This document shows positions 49,808-59,519 of a DNA stretch of 64,000 bases, piece by piece. This DNA is from an uncultured Burkholderiales bacterium (GTDB lineage Bacteria; Pseudomonadota; Gammaproteobacteria; Burkholderiales; Burkholderiaceae). The position numbers were made by a program, and so were the translations under genes. The notes beneath the pieces were generated by a model. That model was not told where the DNA came from. It saw nothing but the letters and a program-made list of their open reading frames with translations, and did not search any database. The DNA is taken from assembly GCA_946480465.1 (NCBI GenBank), contig CAMLJY010000019.1, positions 26,987 through 90,986 of the forward strand, written 5' to 3'. Within the stretch, counting starts at the first letter, position 1, and each line of letters begins with the position of its first letter.

Positions 49808-50385
49808 TGACGTCCGACCGCATCAACCTGACCAACCAGTTCCTGATCGCCATGCCCGGCATGGCGGACGACACCTTCGCGGGCTCCGTCGTCTACCTGT
49901 GCGAGCACACCGAGAAGGGCGCGCTCGGCCTGGTGATCAACAAGCCGATCGACATCAAGCTGAAGAACCTGTTCGAGCGCATCGATCTCTCGCTCGACTC
50001 GCCTGAACTGGCCGAGCAACCCGTTTTCTTCGGCGGCCCGGTGCAGACCGAACGCGGCTTCGTGCTGCACGAGCGCCTGGGCGACGCCGAGCGGCCCTAC
50101 AACTCCACCCTGTCGATCCCGGGTGGGCTGGAGATGACGACCAGCAAGGACGTGCTGGAGGCCCTGTCGCAAGGCGCCGGCCCGAAGAAGCTGCTGGTCA
50201 CGCTGGGCTACAGCGGCTGGGGCGCCGGCCAGCTGGAAGAGGAGATCGGCCGCAACGGCTGGCTCACCGTGGATGCCCAGCGCGACGTCATCTTCGACAC
50301 CCCCATCGAGCAGCGCTACGACCGCGCCCTCGGCCTGCTCGGCATCGACCCCCGCATGCTGAGCCAGGAGGCCGGGCACGCATGA
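49804..50385 (+). CDS. yqgE: YqgE/AlgH family protein
   Basis: A 193-residue protein of the UPF0301 family, function unknown. LTNQFLIAMPGMADDTFAGSVVYLCEHTEKGALGLVINKP (in two contiguous parts) and VFFGGPVQTERGFVLH are its signatures. GWGAGQLEEEIGRNGWL lies near the end. The start may be ATG 49804 or 49807. It precedes ruvX, a conserved pairing. The stop overlaps an ATG that opens a 20-codon frame reaching ruvX. Confidence 0.93.
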   Translation: MMTSDRINLTNQFLIAMPGMADDTFAGSVVYLCEHTEKGALGLVINKPIDIKLKNLFERIDLSLDSPELAEQPVFFGGPVQTERGFVLHERLGDAERPYNSTLSIPGGLEMTTSKDVLEALSQGAGPKKLLVTLGYSGWGAGQLEEEIGRNGWLTVDAQRDVIFDTPIEQRYDRALGLLGIDPRMLSQEAGHA

Positions 50386-50444
50386 GCCTGCCGGGCCGCC
50401 CCAAGGGCGAATGCCGTGCCGCGCTGCGCGCGCAGCCGGCATGA
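50382..50444 (+). promoter_or_regulatory. 20-codon mini-frame bridging yqgE and ruvX
   Basis: ATG 50382 overlaps the yqgE stop (ATGA). The frame reads 20 codons (MSLPGRPKGECRAALRAQPA) and ends at TGA 50442-50444, overlapping the ruvX ATG (50441). Translation could thus pass through the 55-base spacer by two successive ATGA couplings. No ribosome-binding site lies in the spacer, which contains a short GCGCGC-rich hairpin. Confidence 0.4.
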
Positions 50445-50847
50445 GCGGGCCCTCCGCTGCAGCGCGCCCCCTGTCGTTCCTGGCTTTCGATTTCGGCATG
50501 AAGCGGATCGGCGTGGCCAGCGGCAACACCCTCCTCCGCCAGGCGCGGGCGTTGACCACGGTCAGCGAGGAGGGCGATCGTCGCTTTGTCCGCATCGAAA
50601 CCTTGATCAAGGAGTGGCAACCCGATGCCCTGGTGGTCGGCGTGCCGTTCCATCCCGACGGCGCCGAGCACGACAACACCCGCCGCGCCCGCCGCTTCGC
50701 GCGACAGCTTCACGGCCGCTTCCGGCTGCCCGTGCACGAAGTGGACGAGCGCTACTCGACCACCGAGGCGGCGCGCGAGGGCGGTGACGTCGATGCCACC
50801 TCGGCAGCCGTCATCCTTGACCAGTACTTGCGAAGCCTGGAACCGAC

Positions 50848-50851
<4 letters not shown>
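50441..50851 (+). CDS. ruvX: Holliday junction resolvase-like RuvX (YqgF)
   Basis: An RNase H-fold nuclease of 136 residues, implicated in 16S rRNA 5' processing and possibly Holliday junction cleavage. FLAFDFGMKRIGVASG contains the first catalytic Asp. DALVVGVPFHPDG follows, then VDERYSTTEA with the conserved Asp-Glu, and a final Asp near DATSAAVILDQYL. ATG 50441 was preferred over 50411. It overlaps pyrR by 4 bases. Confidence 0.93.
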
Positions 50852-51348
<497 letters not shown>

Positions 51349-51368
51349 CCAAACGCAAAGACTGAGCG

Positions 51369-52331
51369 ATGCTCCACAAGCGAAACCCCCAGCTCAACGC
51401 CCACGGCGAGCTGATCCACCTGCTGTCGATCGAGGGCCTGCCGCGCGAGGTCGTCACCCACATCCTCGACACGGCCGGCACCTTCCTGTCGGTCAACGAG
51501 CGTGAAGTGAAGAAGGTGCCGCTCTTGCGCGGCAAGAGCGTGTTCAACCTGTTCTTCGAGAACTCCACGCGCACGCGCACGACCTTCGAGATCGCGGCCA
51601 AGCGGCTTTCCGCCGACGTGATCAACCTCGACATCGCGCGTTCGTCCACCGCCAAGGGCGAGAGCCTGCTCGACACCATCGCCAACCTGAGCGCGATGCA
51701 TGCCGACATGTTCGTCGTCCGCCACAGCGAAAGCGGCGCGCCCTACCTCATTGCCCAGCACTGCGCGCCGCACGTGCACGTGGTGAACGCCGGGGACGGC
51801 CGCCACGCGCACCCGACCCAGGGGCTGCTGGACATGTACACGATCCGCCACTTCAAGCGCGACTTCACGCAGCTGTCGGTGGCCATCGTCGGCGACATCG
51901 TGCATTCGCGCGTGGCCCGCTCCGACATCCACGCGCTGACCACGCTGGGCGTGCCCGACATCCGTGCCGTCGGTCCGAAGACGCTGGTGCCGGGTGACCT
52001 GCAGAGCATGGGGGTGCGCGTCTGCCACGACATGGCCGAAGGCGTGCGCGGCGCCGACGTCATCATCATGCTGAGGCTGCAGAACGAGCGCATGAGCGGC
52101 GCGATGCTGCCCTCGGCCGGGGAGTTCTTCAAGAACTACGGCCTGACCGACGACAAGCTCGCGCTGGCCAAGTCCGACGCCATCGTGATGCACCCCGGGC
52201 CGATCAACCGCGGCGTGGAGATCGATTCCGCCGTGGCCGACGGTTCGCACAGCGTGATCCTGCCGCAGGTCACCTTCGGCATCGCGGTGCGCATGGCTGT
52301 CATGTCCATCATCGCCGGCAACGAAGCATGA
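51369..52331 (+). CDS. pyrB: aspartate carbamoyltransferase catalytic subunit
   Basis: Makes carbamoyl-aspartate in pyrimidine synthesis. At 320 residues, [19 protein letters not shown] near 57-75 is the carbamoyl-phosphate site. [29 protein letters not shown] and [12 protein letters not shown] follow. The ~12-residue N-terminal extension before the fold is typical of the class that associates with a PyrC-like protein. The stop overlaps the next gene (ATGA). No pyrI is present. Confidence 0.97.
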   Translation: MLHKRNPQLNAHGELIHLLSIEGLPREVVTHILDTAGTFLSVNEREVKKVPLLRGKSVFNLFFENSTRTRTTFEIAAKRLSADVINLDIARSSTAKGESLLDTIANLSAMHADMFVVRHSESGAPYLIAQHCAPHVHVVNAGDGRHAHPTQGLLDMYTIRHFKRDFTQLSVAIVGDIVHSRVARSDIHALTTLGVPDIRAVGPKTLVPGDLQSMGVRVCHDMAEGVRGADVIIMLRLQNERMSGAMLPSAGEFFKNYGLTDDKLALAKSDAIVMHPGPINRGVEIDSAVADGSHSVILPQVTFGIAVRMAVMSIIAGNEA

Positions 52332-53641
52332 AGATCCTGATCCGCAACGGCCGAGTCGTCGACCCGGCCTCCGGCCGCGACGAGCGGGCCGACGTCGCCA
52401 TCGCTTCGGGCCGCATCGTCGCCATCGGTGCGGTGGGCGCCGAGTTCGAGGCCGATCGCAGCATCGACGCCGCGGGCTGTGTCGTCGCCCCCGGGCTGGT
52501 CGACCTGGCCGCGCGCCTGCGCGAGCCCGGCCACGAGCACGAGGGCATGCTCGAGAGCGAGCTGAATGCCGCGGCGGCCGGTGGCGTCACGAGCCTCGTC
52601 TGCCCGCCCGACACCGACCCGACGCTCGACGAGCCCGGCCTCGTCGAGATGCTGAAGTTCCGCGCCCGCAAGCTGTCGCTGTGCCGGCTGTTCCCGCTCG
52701 GCGCACTGACGCGCGGCCTGGAAGGCCAGGTCCTGACCGAAATGGCGGAGCTGACCGAGGCGGGCTGCGTCGGCTTCGCGCAGGCCGACGTCGCGATCCG
52801 TGACACGCTGGTGCTGCTGCGGGCGCTGCAGTACGCCGCCACCTTCGGCTACACGGTCTGGCTGCGTCCGCAGGACGCCTGGCTGGGGCAGGGCGTGGCC
52901 GCCAGCGGCGCGGTGGCGACGCGCATGGGCCTGTCCGGCGTGCCGGTGGCGGCCGAGACCATCGCGCTGCAGACCATCATCGAGCTGGTGCGCGCCACCG
53001 GCGCCCGCGTGCACCTGTGCCGCCTGTCCAGCGCGGCCGGCATCGCGCTGCTGCGCCAGGCCAAGGCGGAGGGATTGCCGCTCACCGCGGACGTCAGCAT
53101 CAACTCGCTGCACCTGACCGACGTCGACATCGGCTTCTTCAACGCCGCGATGCGCCTGACGCCGCCGCTGCGCCAGGGCGCCGACCGCGATGCCTTGCGC
53201 GCGGCGCTGGCCGACGGCACGCTGGACGCGCTGGTGTCCGACCACACGCCGGTCGACGAGGATGCGAAGAACCTGCCGTTCGCCGAGGCCGAACCCGGCG
53301 CCACCGGCCTCGAACTGCTGCTGAGCCTGGCGCTGAAGTGGGGCGTGGAAGCCGGCCTGCCGCTGGCGAAGACGCTGGCCCGGGTCACGAGCGAGCCGGT
53401 GCGCGTGCTGGGCGATGCGCTGGGTTCGCTGGCCTCCAGCGCCGGCCGGCTGATCGAAGGCGGCGTCGCCGACGTCTGCGTGTTCGATCCCGACTGCACC
53501 TGGACCGTCTCTCCAGAGGCGCTGAAGAGCCAGGGCCGGCACACGCCATTCGCCTTCGCCGCGACCGGCATGGCCTTGCCCGGCCGCGTCCGCGCGACGC
53601 TGGTGGCCGGCACCGTCGCCTACGAAGACGGCGGCCGCTGA
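52328..53641 (+). CDS. pyrC': dihydroorotase-like protein PyrC' (probably inactive ATCase partner)
   Basis: A 437-residue amidohydrolase-fold protein related to dihydroorotase but missing its zinc ligands. The usual HxH after the first strand is replaced in [15 protein letters not shown] near 60. A later His in the HxED segment is missing ([11 protein letters not shown]), and the two following His segments read [12 protein letters not shown] and [12 protein letters not shown]. Only SDHTP near 308 survives. By analogy with Pseudomonas PyrC', it is probably a structural partner for PyrB rather than a catalyst. A true dihydroorotase should be encoded elsewhere. Confidence 0.9.
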   Translation: MKILIRNGRVVDPASGRDERADVAIASGRIVAIGAVGAEFEADRSIDAAGCVVAPGLVDLAARLREPGHEHEGMLESELNAAAAGGVTSLVCPPDTDPTLDEPGLVEMLKFRARKLSLCRLFPLGALTRGLEGQVLTEMAELTEAGCVGFAQADVAIRDTLVLLRALQYAATFGYTVWLRPQDAWLGQGVAASGAVATRMGLSGVPVAAETIALQTIIELVRATGARVHLCRLSSAAGIALLRQAKAEGLPLTADVSINSLHLTDVDIGFFNAAMRLTPPLRQGADRDALRAALADGTLDALVSDHTPVDEDAKNLPFAEAEPGATGLELLLSLALKWGVEAGLPLAKTLARVTSEPVRVLGDALGSLASSAGRLIEGGVADVCVFDPDCTWTVSPEALKSQGRHTPFAFAATGMALPGRVRATLVAGTVAYEDGGR

Positions 53642-53654
53642 GCCAGCGCGCCGC

Positions 53655-54428
53655 ATGACCCGACGGCTGCGTGCCGCCTGGCGCCTGCTGTGCGTGGCGC
53701 TGCACCTGGCGCACGGCATGGCCATCGTCGCCCTGCGCTGGCGCCGGCTGGACGCGTCCGCGCGCGCCGCGCGGGTGGCCTGGTGGGCCGGCAAGCTGCT
53801 GCGGCTGCTGGGACTGCAGCTTCGGCTCGATGGACGATTCCGCGCCGGACCGGTGCTGCTGCTGGCCAACCATGTGTCCTGGCTGGACATCCTTGCGATC
53901 CACGCGGTGTGCCCGCAGGCGCGCTTCGTCTCCAAGGCCGACGTGCGTGCTTGGCCGCTGCTGGGCTGGCTGGTCGGTGCGGTCGGCACGCTGTTCATCG
54001 AGCGCGAGCGCAAACGCGATGCGCTGCGTGTCGTGCACCAAGTGGCCGCCGCGCTGGCCGATGGCGACACCATCGCCGTCTTCCCCGAGGGCACGACCGG
54101 CGGTGGCCCTGTGCTGCTGCCTTTCCATGCCAACCTGTTGCAGGCGGCCATTTCCGGCGGACAGCCGGTGCAGCCGGTGGCGCTGCGCTACCACCAGCCC
54201 GGACAGCGTTTCAGCCCCGACGTGGCCTGGCTCGGGGAGACCACGCTGCTGCAGAACCTGTGGGCCGTGCTGCGCGCGGACGCGTTGACGGTCGAACTGT
54301 GCGTGCTGCCGGCACTGGGCAGTCGGCATGCGGATCGGCGCGCGCTGGCTGAGCGGGTGCGCGCGGCGATCGCGGAAGCCCTGGCCGAGCCCGGCGATCC
54401 CGCGCCCCCTGGCGCCGAACACGGCTGA
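53655..54428 (+). CDS. plsC: 1-acyl-sn-glycerol-3-phosphate acyltransferase
   Basis: Acylates lysophosphatidate to phosphatidate at the membrane; 257 residues. One N-terminal hydrophobic region is followed by the catalytic HX4D motif, H73-D78 (ANHVSWLDIL). FVSKADVRAWPLLGWLVGAVGTLFIER follows, and FPEGTT at 143-148 binds the acceptor phosphate. It is 13 bases after pyrC' and may share the pyr transcript. The C-terminal tail is Pro/Ala-rich. Confidence 0.92.
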   Translation: MTRRLRAAWRLLCVALHLAHGMAIVALRWRRLDASARAARVAWWAGKLLRLLGLQLRLDGRFRAGPVLLLANHVSWLDILAIHAVCPQARFVSKADVRAWPLLGWLVGAVGTLFIERERKRDALRVVHQVAAALADGDTIAVFPEGTTGGGPVLLPFHANLLQAAISGGQPVQPVALRYHQPGQRFSPDVAWLGETTLLQNLWAVLRADALTVELCVLPALGSRHADRRALAERVRAAIAEALAEPGDPAPPGAEHG

Positions 54429-54556
54429 GGGGCAGCGCACCGCCCGGGCGGTAATTGCGCACGGCCGCGGCCTGGCACCGCTGTCTAGCGCCCGCCCACG
54501 AGGTCTACAGTGGCCAACGTGCGTGGGCGCCGTGCCATCGCGCAGGAGGGCAACAC

Positions 54557-55690
54557 TTGGCCTCGCAGATGCTGAAGCTGGTGTCCGGCCAGTTGAAGGT
54601 CGGCGCAGCCTTGCCCTTCAGCGTGCGCGACGAGCACGGCAAGCTGCTGCTGGCCCGCGGCCAGGTGGTGGACACCGAGCAGCAGCTCGCCGTGCTGCTC
54701 GCGCGCGGCCTGTATGCCGACATCGACGAGGTCAAGGCCGCGCGCGAAGGACGCAGCACCGCCCTGGCGGACAACGGGCGCCGGCGCACGCTGTTCGACC
54801 TCTGGGAGCAGGCGGCCTGGCACCTGGACCGGCTGCAGAAGAGCATCGATGCCGAGCCGGGCTTCGATGCCCGCTGCGACGACTTCGTCAGCCTGTACCA
54901 GGACCTGGTGCAGCGTGACGTCGACATCGCGATCTTCCTCTCGGTGCGGCAGGACCCGCGCCGGCTGCCGCTGTACGGCCTGACGCACGCGCTGCACACC
55001 GCGCTCGTGTGCCAGCTGATGGGGCAGCGCATGGCCTGGGATGCGGGGCAGGTGCGCAGCCTCGTCAAGGCCGCGCTGACGATGAACCTCGGCATCACCG
55101 AACTGCAAGGCCGCGTGGCGGCCACGGGCCGCATCACCGAAACACAGCGCGAGCAGGTGCGCCAGCATCCGCAGCTGGCCTTCGACAGGCTCAGCGCGGC
55201 GGGCGTGACCGATGTGGCCTGGCTCGAGGCGGTGCTGCAGCACCATGAGCACATTGGCGGTGGCGGCTACCCCGCGAACTGCGCGGCCCCCAGCGAATGG
55301 GCGAACGCCTTGCGCATGGCCGATGTCTTCCTGGCCAAGATCAGCGCACGCTGCGACCGGGCGCCGCTGCCGGTGCAGGACGCGGCGCGCCAGATGTTCG
55401 CCGAGGCGCAGGGCAACCCGGTGGCGGCGGCCATCATCAAGGAATACGGCATCTACCCGCCCGGCAACGCGGTGATGCTGGCCTCCGGCGAACTCGCGGT
55501 GGTGATCCGGCGCGGGCCCACAGCGGTGACGCCGCTGGCCGCGGCCATCACCGACAAGGCGGGCATGCCGACGGTGGGCACCGCGCGGCGCGACACCTCG
55601 CAGCCGGCCTTCGCGATCAAGGGCGCGGCGACCGACCTCAGCCTGGTGCAGCGGGTGCCGCCGGAGCGCTTGTACGGGCTGGCGGAGTGA
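54557..55690 (+). CDS. degenerate HD-GYP domain protein
   Basis: A 377-residue cytoplasmic protein. The N-terminal ~100 residues look like the domain often preceding HD-GYP proteins (LPFSVRDEHGKLLLARGQVV). The HD-GYP region is recognisable from LTHALHTALVCQLMG near 155, QREQVRQHPQLAFDRL, and HHEHIGGGGYP near 233-243. The metal-binding HD pair is replaced by TMNLG, so phosphodiesterase activity is doubtful; it may sense c-di-GMP. TTG 54557 is preferred because AGGAGGG lies at perfect spacing. ATG 54569 is the alternative. Confidence 0.85.
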   Translation: MASQMLKLVSGQLKVGAALPFSVRDEHGKLLLARGQVVDTEQQLAVLLARGLYADIDEVKAAREGRSTALADNGRRRTLFDLWEQAAWHLDRLQKSIDAEPGFDARCDDFVSLYQDLVQRDVDIAIFLSVRQDPRRLPLYGLTHALHTALVCQLMGQRMAWDAGQVRSLVKAALTMNLGITELQGRVAATGRITETQREQVRQHPQLAFDRLSAAGVTDVAWLEAVLQHHEHIGGGGYPANCAAPSEWANALRMADVFLAKISARCDRAPLPVQDAARQMFAEAQGNPVAAAIIKEYGIYPPGNAVMLASGELAVVIRRGPTAVTPLAAAITDKAGMPTVGTARRDTSQPAFAIKGAATDLSLVQRVPPERLYGLAE

Positions 55691-55705
55691 GGGGCGCCGC
55701 GCGAT

Positions 55706-55720
55706 CAGCACTTCGTGCTG
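55706..55720. other. hairpin CAGCAC-TTC-GTGCTG between convergent genes
   Basis: A perfect 6-base stem with 3-base loop in the 90-base gap between the HD-GYP gene and gpmA. No T-run follows on either strand. Confidence 0.45.
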
Positions 55721-55738
55721 CTCCGAGCGGATGGAGCG

Positions 55739-55761
55739 CACCCGCGGCACGCCCGCGGGTG
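55739..55761. terminator. possible bidirectional terminator hairpin (9-base stem)
   Basis: CACCCGCGG and CCGCGGGTG pair perfectly around CACGC, between the convergent HD-GYP and gpmA genes. The strong GC stem suits termination or mRNA 3'-end protection, though there is no U-tract, so confidence in true termination is modest. Confidence 0.4.
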
Positions 55762-55780
55762 AGCAGGAGGGCAGATTCCG

Positions 55781-56524
55781 TCAGGCCTTGCCCTGGCCGG
55801 CCACCGCGGCCGCGGCCTTGGCCGCGGCTTCCGGGTCGCCCAGGTACTCGCGCTTGATCGGCTTCAGGTCCGCGTCGAGTTCATAGACCAGCGGGATGCC
55901 GTTCGGGATGTTGAGCCCGACGATGTCGGCATCGCTGATGCCGTCCAGGTACTTCACCAGCGCACGAATCGAGTTGCCGTGCGCGGCGATCATGATGCGC
56001 TGGCCGCTGCGGATGGCGGGGGCCAGCACTTCGTTCCAGCACGGCAGCACGCGGGCCACGGTGTCCTTCAGGCACTCGGTCAGCGGAATCTGTTCGGGCT
56101 GCAGCTTGGCGTAGCGCAGGTCCTGGCGCTGGCCGCGCGGGTCGGTGGGCTCCAGCGCCGGCGGCGGGGTGTCGTAGCTGCGGCGCCAGATCAGCACCTG
56201 CTCGTCGCCGTACTGGCGCGCCATGTCGGCCTTGTTCAGGCCCTGGAGCGCGCCGTAGTGGCGCTCGTTCAGGCGCCAATCCTTCACCACGGGCAGCCAG
56301 GTCCGGTCCATCTGGTCCAGCGCGTGCCACAGCGTCCAGATCGCGCGCTTGAGCACAGAGGTGTAGGCGACGTCGAATTCGTAACCCGCGGCCTTCAGCA
56401 GCCGGCCCGCCTCCTGGGCCTGCGCGACGCCGGTGGGCGTCAGCTCCACGTCGGTCCAGCCGGTGAAGCGGTTTTCCAGGTTCCAGGTCGATTCGCCGTG
56501 ACGAATCAGCACGAGCTTGTACAT
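55781..56524 (-). CDS. gpmA: 2,3-bisphosphoglycerate-dependent phosphoglycerate mutase
   Basis: Interconverts 3- and 2-phosphoglycerate in glycolysis. The 247-residue product starts [15 protein letters not shown] with the phosphohistidine at H9. [11 protein letters not shown] follows, then [23 protein letters not shown] and [16 protein letters not shown] with the second His. ATG 56524 starts the fold; the longer open frame upstream is unrelated. It is divergent from the rhodanese gene with overlapping -10-like boxes (TAGAAT on this strand, TATAAT on the other). Confidence 0.97.
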   Translation of the reverse strand: MYKLVLIRHGESTWNLENRFTGWTDVELTPTGVAQAQEAGRLLKAAGYEFDVAYTSVLKRAIWTLWHALDQMDRTWLPVVKDWRLNERHYGALQGLNKADMARQYGDEQVLIWRRSYDTPPPALEPTDPRGQRQDLRYAKLQPEQIPLTECLKDTVARVLPCWNEVLAPAIRSGQRIMIAAHGNSIRALVKYLDGISDADIVGLNIPNGIPLVYELDADLKPIKREYLGDPEAAAKAAAAVAGQGKA

Positions 56525-56563
56525 GGGGGTGTTGCGTGGGGCGGTGGGCAAAGCCGCGAATTC

Positions 56564-56569
56564 TATAAT
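56564..56569 (+). promoter_or_regulatory. consensus -10 box TATAAT for rhodanese gene
   Basis: A perfect TATAAT followed by CCGCCCCC, 42 bases before the rhodanese start. No good -35 box is found at 16-18 bases. A minus-strand TAGAAT (56560-56565) for gpmA overlaps it, so the divergent promoters are nested. Confidence 0.6.
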
Positions 56570-56611
56570 CCGCCCCCTTTCGAGCACCGCGAATCCCGCG
56601 CCCCCACGCCT

Positions 56612-57022
56612 GTGAAGTTCCTCATCGACAACTGGATGCTCATCGTGCTCGCGGCCGGCTCGGGTGGCCTGCTGCTGTGGCAGACGCTGCAGAAGAACCA
56701 GGGCGGCGCCATCGGCACCGCCGAAGCAGTGCGGCTGATCAACCGCGAGAAGGCGGTACTGATCGACGTTGGCGAACCGGCGGAATTCGCGGCCGGCCAT
56801 GCCAAGGGCGCGCGGCACATCCCCTTCGGCTCGCTCGAAGGCTCGAAGGACCTGCCCAGCAACAAGTCCCTGCCGCTGGTGTTGATGTGCGCCACCGGTG
56901 CGCGCGCCAACCGTGCCGCCGGCCTGCTGCGCAAGGCCGGCTACGAGAAGGCGGTGGCCGTTTCTGGTGGCCTCAACGCGTGGCGAGAGGCCAGCCTGCC
57001 GGTCGAGAAGGGCGCGGCCTGA
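56612..57022 (+). CDS. membrane-anchored rhodanese-like protein
   Basis: A 136-residue protein. An N-terminal membrane segment (about 8-24) is followed by a rhodanese domain with [27 protein letters not shown] (in two contiguous parts). The active-site cysteine is C93 in [12 protein letters not shown]. It probably transfers sulfane sulfur. GTG 56612 is the first plausible start. Together with grxC and secB downstream on the same strand, it forms a common betaproteobacterial neighbourhood. Confidence 0.92.
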   Translation: MKFLIDNWMLIVLAAGSGGLLLWQTLQKNQGGAIGTAEAVRLINREKAVLIDVGEPAEFAAGHAKGARHIPFGSLEGSKDLPSNKSLPLVLMCATGARANRAAGLLRKAGYEKAVAVSGGLNAWREASLPVEKGAA

Positions 57023-57147
57023 GCCCACCGCTGCGTGCCGCGGGGCTTGCAGCCGTGCCGCAGGGCTTGCAGCCGTGGCGCCCGCAAGGCCATCGAGGGG
57101 CCGCCACAATCGCGGCTTCGTTGTTCCGCTTGAGAAGTGCCCCGCCC

Positions 57148-57420
57148 ATGAGTCCCGTCCGGATGTACACGACCCAGGTCTGCCCCTACTGCATTCGCGC
57201 CAAGGCGCTGCTGAAGCAGCGCGGGGTGGAAGCGATCGACGAGATCCGCGTGGACCTGAACCCGGGCGAGCGCGACCGCATGATCGAACTGACCGGCCGC
57301 CGCACGGTGCCGCAGATCTTCATCGGCGACACCCACGTCGGCGGCTGCGACGACCTGATGCTGCTGGACCGCAGCGGCGGTCTGGTGCCCCTGCTGCAGG
57401 GCGCCGCCAACGGTCGCTGA
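57148..57420 (+). CDS. grxC: glutaredoxin 3
   Basis: A 90-residue dithiol glutaredoxin. The active site is CPYC, C12 and C15. [20 protein letters not shown] carries the TVP cis-proline and the GG glutathione contact. It lies between the rhodanese gene and secB. A CACAAT box at 57105-57110 may be a local promoter. Confidence 0.95.
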   Translation: MSPVRMYTTQVCPYCIRAKALLKQRGVEAIDEIRVDLNPGERDRMIELTGRRTVPQIFIGDTHVGGCDDLMLLDRSGGLVPLLQGAANGR

Positions 57421-57461
57421 GCAAGCAGCCGAAGCCCGGCGGCGCGGCCCTGGCCGCGAGC

Positions 57462-57467
57462 GATAAT
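57462..57467 (+). promoter_or_regulatory. -10-like GATAAT before secB
   Basis: GATAAT followed by CCGCGCCC, 70 bases before secB. The -10 plus CCGC pattern matches the rhodanese, mpl, trmL and DUF2244 genes. Between it and secB, GCCCGCCAGCC and GGTGGCGGGC can form an imperfect hairpin. Confidence 0.4.
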
Positions 57468-57537
57468 CCGCGCCCGAAGCCGGCCCGCCAGCCTTGACGG
57501 TGGCGGGCCTTTTCCATTCCCACGAAACACATCGCCC

Positions 57538-58008
57538 ATGGCCGACCAAGACGCAACCCCGGTGTTCCAGATCCAGCGCATGTACCTGAAGGACCTGTCG
57601 CTGGAGCAGCCGAACTCGCCGCAGATCCTGCTCGAGCAGCAGCAGCCGCAGGTCGACATCAACCTGGCGATGGCCGCCAGCGGCGTCGCCGATGGCATCT
57701 ACGAAGTGACGGTCACCGCCACGGTCACCACCAAGCTGAAGGAACGCACGCTGTTCCTGATCGAGGCCAAGCAGGCGGGCATCTTCGAGATCCGCAACGT
57801 GCCGGAAGACCAGCTGCAGGGCATCCTCAGCATCGTCTGCCCGCAGATGATCTACCCCTACCTGCGCGCCATCGTCTCCGACATCTGCACGCGCGCCGGC
57901 TTCCCGCCGATCATGCTGACCGAGGTCAACTTCCAGGCCATGTTCGAGGCCCAGCAGGCGCAGGCCCAGAACGGCAACGGCAGCGGCGTGCTCAGCACCG
58001 CCAACTGA
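57538..58008 (+). CDS. secB: protein-export chaperone SecB
   Basis: A tetrameric cytoplasmic chaperone of 156 residues that keeps preproteins unfolded and hands them to Sec[23 protein letters not shown] is the family start. [30 protein letters not shown] and [24 protein letters not shown] are also visible, in contiguous stretches. It is followed 20 bases later by gpsA, as in E. coli secB-gpsA. Confidence 0.97.
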   Translation: MADQDATPVFQIQRMYLKDLSLEQPNSPQILLEQQQPQVDINLAMAASGVADGIYEVTVTATVTTKLKERTLFLIEAKQAGIFEIRNVPEDQLQGILSIVCPQMIYPYLRAIVSDICTRAGFPPIMLTEVNFQAMFEAQQAQAQNGNGSGVLSTAN

Positions 58009-58028
58009 TCCCCGCCTCGTCCCAAGCG

Positions 58029-59009
58029 ATGCGCATCGCGGTGCTCGGTGCCGGTGCCTGGGGCACGGCGATGGCGATGGCGGCGGCGCCGCGGCACGAG
58101 GTACTGCTTTGGGCGCGCGATGCGGCGCAGGCCGAGGCGATGCGCCGCGAGCGCTGCAACCGGCGCTATCTGCCGGAGGTGGCCCTGCCGCATGAACTGG
58201 CGATCGGCACCGACCATGGCGCGGCGCTCGCCCATGGCCGCGATGGTTTGATCGTTATCGCCACGCCGATGTCCGGGCTGCGCGATCAGCTGGGCCGGCT
58301 GCCTCCCGGGGCACGGGCGCTGTGGCTGTGCAAGGGCTTCGAGGCTGGCAGCGGTGCGCTCGGCCACGAGATCGCACGCGAGCTGGACCTGCAGGCGACG
58401 GTCGGCGTGCTGTCCGGCCCGAGCTTTGCGATCGAGGTCGCCCGCGGCCAGCCGACGGCGCTGGTGGCGGCCAGCGCCGACGACGATCTCACCGCGCTCG
58501 GCGTGCAGGCTTTCCATGGCGAGGCCATGCGCGTCTACACCTCGAATGACGCGGCCGGCGTCGAGGTCGGCGGCGCCGTGAAGAACGTGATGGCGATCGC
58601 CACCGGCATCGCCGACGGGCTCGCGCTGGGCCTCAATGCGCGGGCCGCGCTGATCACCCGTGGCCTGGCCGAGATGACCCGCTTGGGCATCGCGCTCGGT
58701 GCCCGCGCCGAGACCTTCATGGGCCTGTCCGGGCTGGGTGACCTGGTGCTGACGGCGACCGGCGACCTGTCGCGCAACCGCCGCGTCGGAATCGCGTTGG
58801 CAAGCGGTCAGCCGCTGCCGCGCATCCTGGAAGACCTGGGCCATGTCGCCGAGGGCGTGCACACCGCGCCGATGGTGCAGGCGCGCGCGCGCCGCCTCGG
58901 CGTGGAAATGCCGATCACCGAAGCGGTGGTGGCAGTGCTCGAAGGCCGGCTGGCACCGGCGCAGGCCCTGCGCCAGTTGATGTCGCGCGAGGCTCGGGCC
59001 GAGCACTGA
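58029..59009 (+). CDS. gpsA: glycerol-3-phosphate dehydrogenase [NAD(P)+]
   Basis: Makes sn-glycerol 3-phosphate for phospholipids. The 326-residue product starts [16 protein letters not shown], the dinucleotide-binding motif. [20 protein letters not shown] follows, then the catalytic Lys in [16 protein letters not shown] near 190. [20 protein letters not shown] completes the set. It converges with trmL. Confidence 0.97.
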   Translation: MRIAVLGAGAWGTAMAMAAAPRHEVLLWARDAAQAEAMRRERCNRRYLPEVALPHELAIGTDHGAALAHGRDGLIVIATPMSGLRDQLGRLPPGARALWLCKGFEAGSGALGHEIARELDLQATVGVLSGPSFAIEVARGQPTALVAASADDDLTALGVQAFHGEAMRVYTSNDAAGVEVGGAVKNVMAIATGIADGLALGLNARAALITRGLAEMTRLGIALGARAETFMGLSGLGDLVLTATGDLSRNRRVGIALASGQPLPRILEDLGHVAEGVHTAPMVQARARRLGVEMPITEAVVAVLEGRLAPAQALRQLMSREARAEH

Positions 59010-59017
59010 CCCAGCCT

Positions 59018-59488
59018 TCAGGCGCCGCCGGCATAGCCCTGCTGGCGCCAGGCGTCGAAGACCGCCACGGCCACGGTGTTGCTGAGGTTCAGGCTGCGCT
59101 GCCCGGGTCGCATCGGCAGGCGCACGCGGCAGTCCGCAGCGAAGCTCGCGAGCACCGCATCGCTCAGGCCCGCGGTCTCGCTGCCGAACACCAGCCAGTC
59201 GCCCGGTTCCCATCGCATCTCGGCCAGCGGACGCGAGCCGCGTGTGCTGAAGGCGAAGCGGCGGCCGCCGCTGGCGCGCTGCGCGGCATCGAACGCGGTC
59301 CAGTCGGCATGGCGATGCACCGCGGCGTATTCGTGGTAGTCCAGTCCGGCGCGCCGCAGCAGCTTGTCCTCCATCGCAAAGCCCAGCGGTTCGACGAGGT
59401 GCAGCGTGCACCCGGTGTTGGCGGCCAGGCGGATGACGTTGCCGGTGTTCGGCGGAATCTCCGGCTGCACGAGGACGATGTGGAACAT
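59018..59488 (-). CDS. trmL: tRNA (cytidine(34)-2'-O)-methyltransferase
   Basis: A SPOUT methyltransferase modifying the wobble base of tRNA-Leu; 156 residues, the typical minimal size. MFHIVLVQPEIPPNTGNVIRLAANTG (in two contiguous parts) is the start. VFGSETAGLSDAVLA and LSNTVAVAVFDAWRQQGYAG form the knot. ATG 59488 follows a CACAAT box by 10 bases. It sits 31 bases downstream of comF on the same strand. Confidence 0.95.
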   Translation of the reverse strand: MFHIVLVQPEIPPNTGNVIRLAANTGCTLHLVEPLGFAMEDKLLRRAGLDYHEYAAVHRHADWTAFDAAQRASGGRRFAFSTRGSRPLAEMRWEPGDWLVFGSETAGLSDAVLASFAADCRVRLPMRPGQRSLNLSNTVAVAVFDAWRQQGYAGGA

Positions 59489-59498
59489 GGCGCTGCGG

Positions 59499-59504
59499 AT
59501 TGTG
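59499..59504 (-). promoter_or_regulatory. -10-like CACAAT before trmL
   Basis: On the minus strand CACAATCCGCAGCGCC leads straight into ATG 59488: a -10-like box, CCGC and 10 bases to the start codon, as for mpl. No ribosome-binding site is visible. Confidence 0.4.
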
Positions 59505-59519
59505 CGCGGCCGGGAGGGC

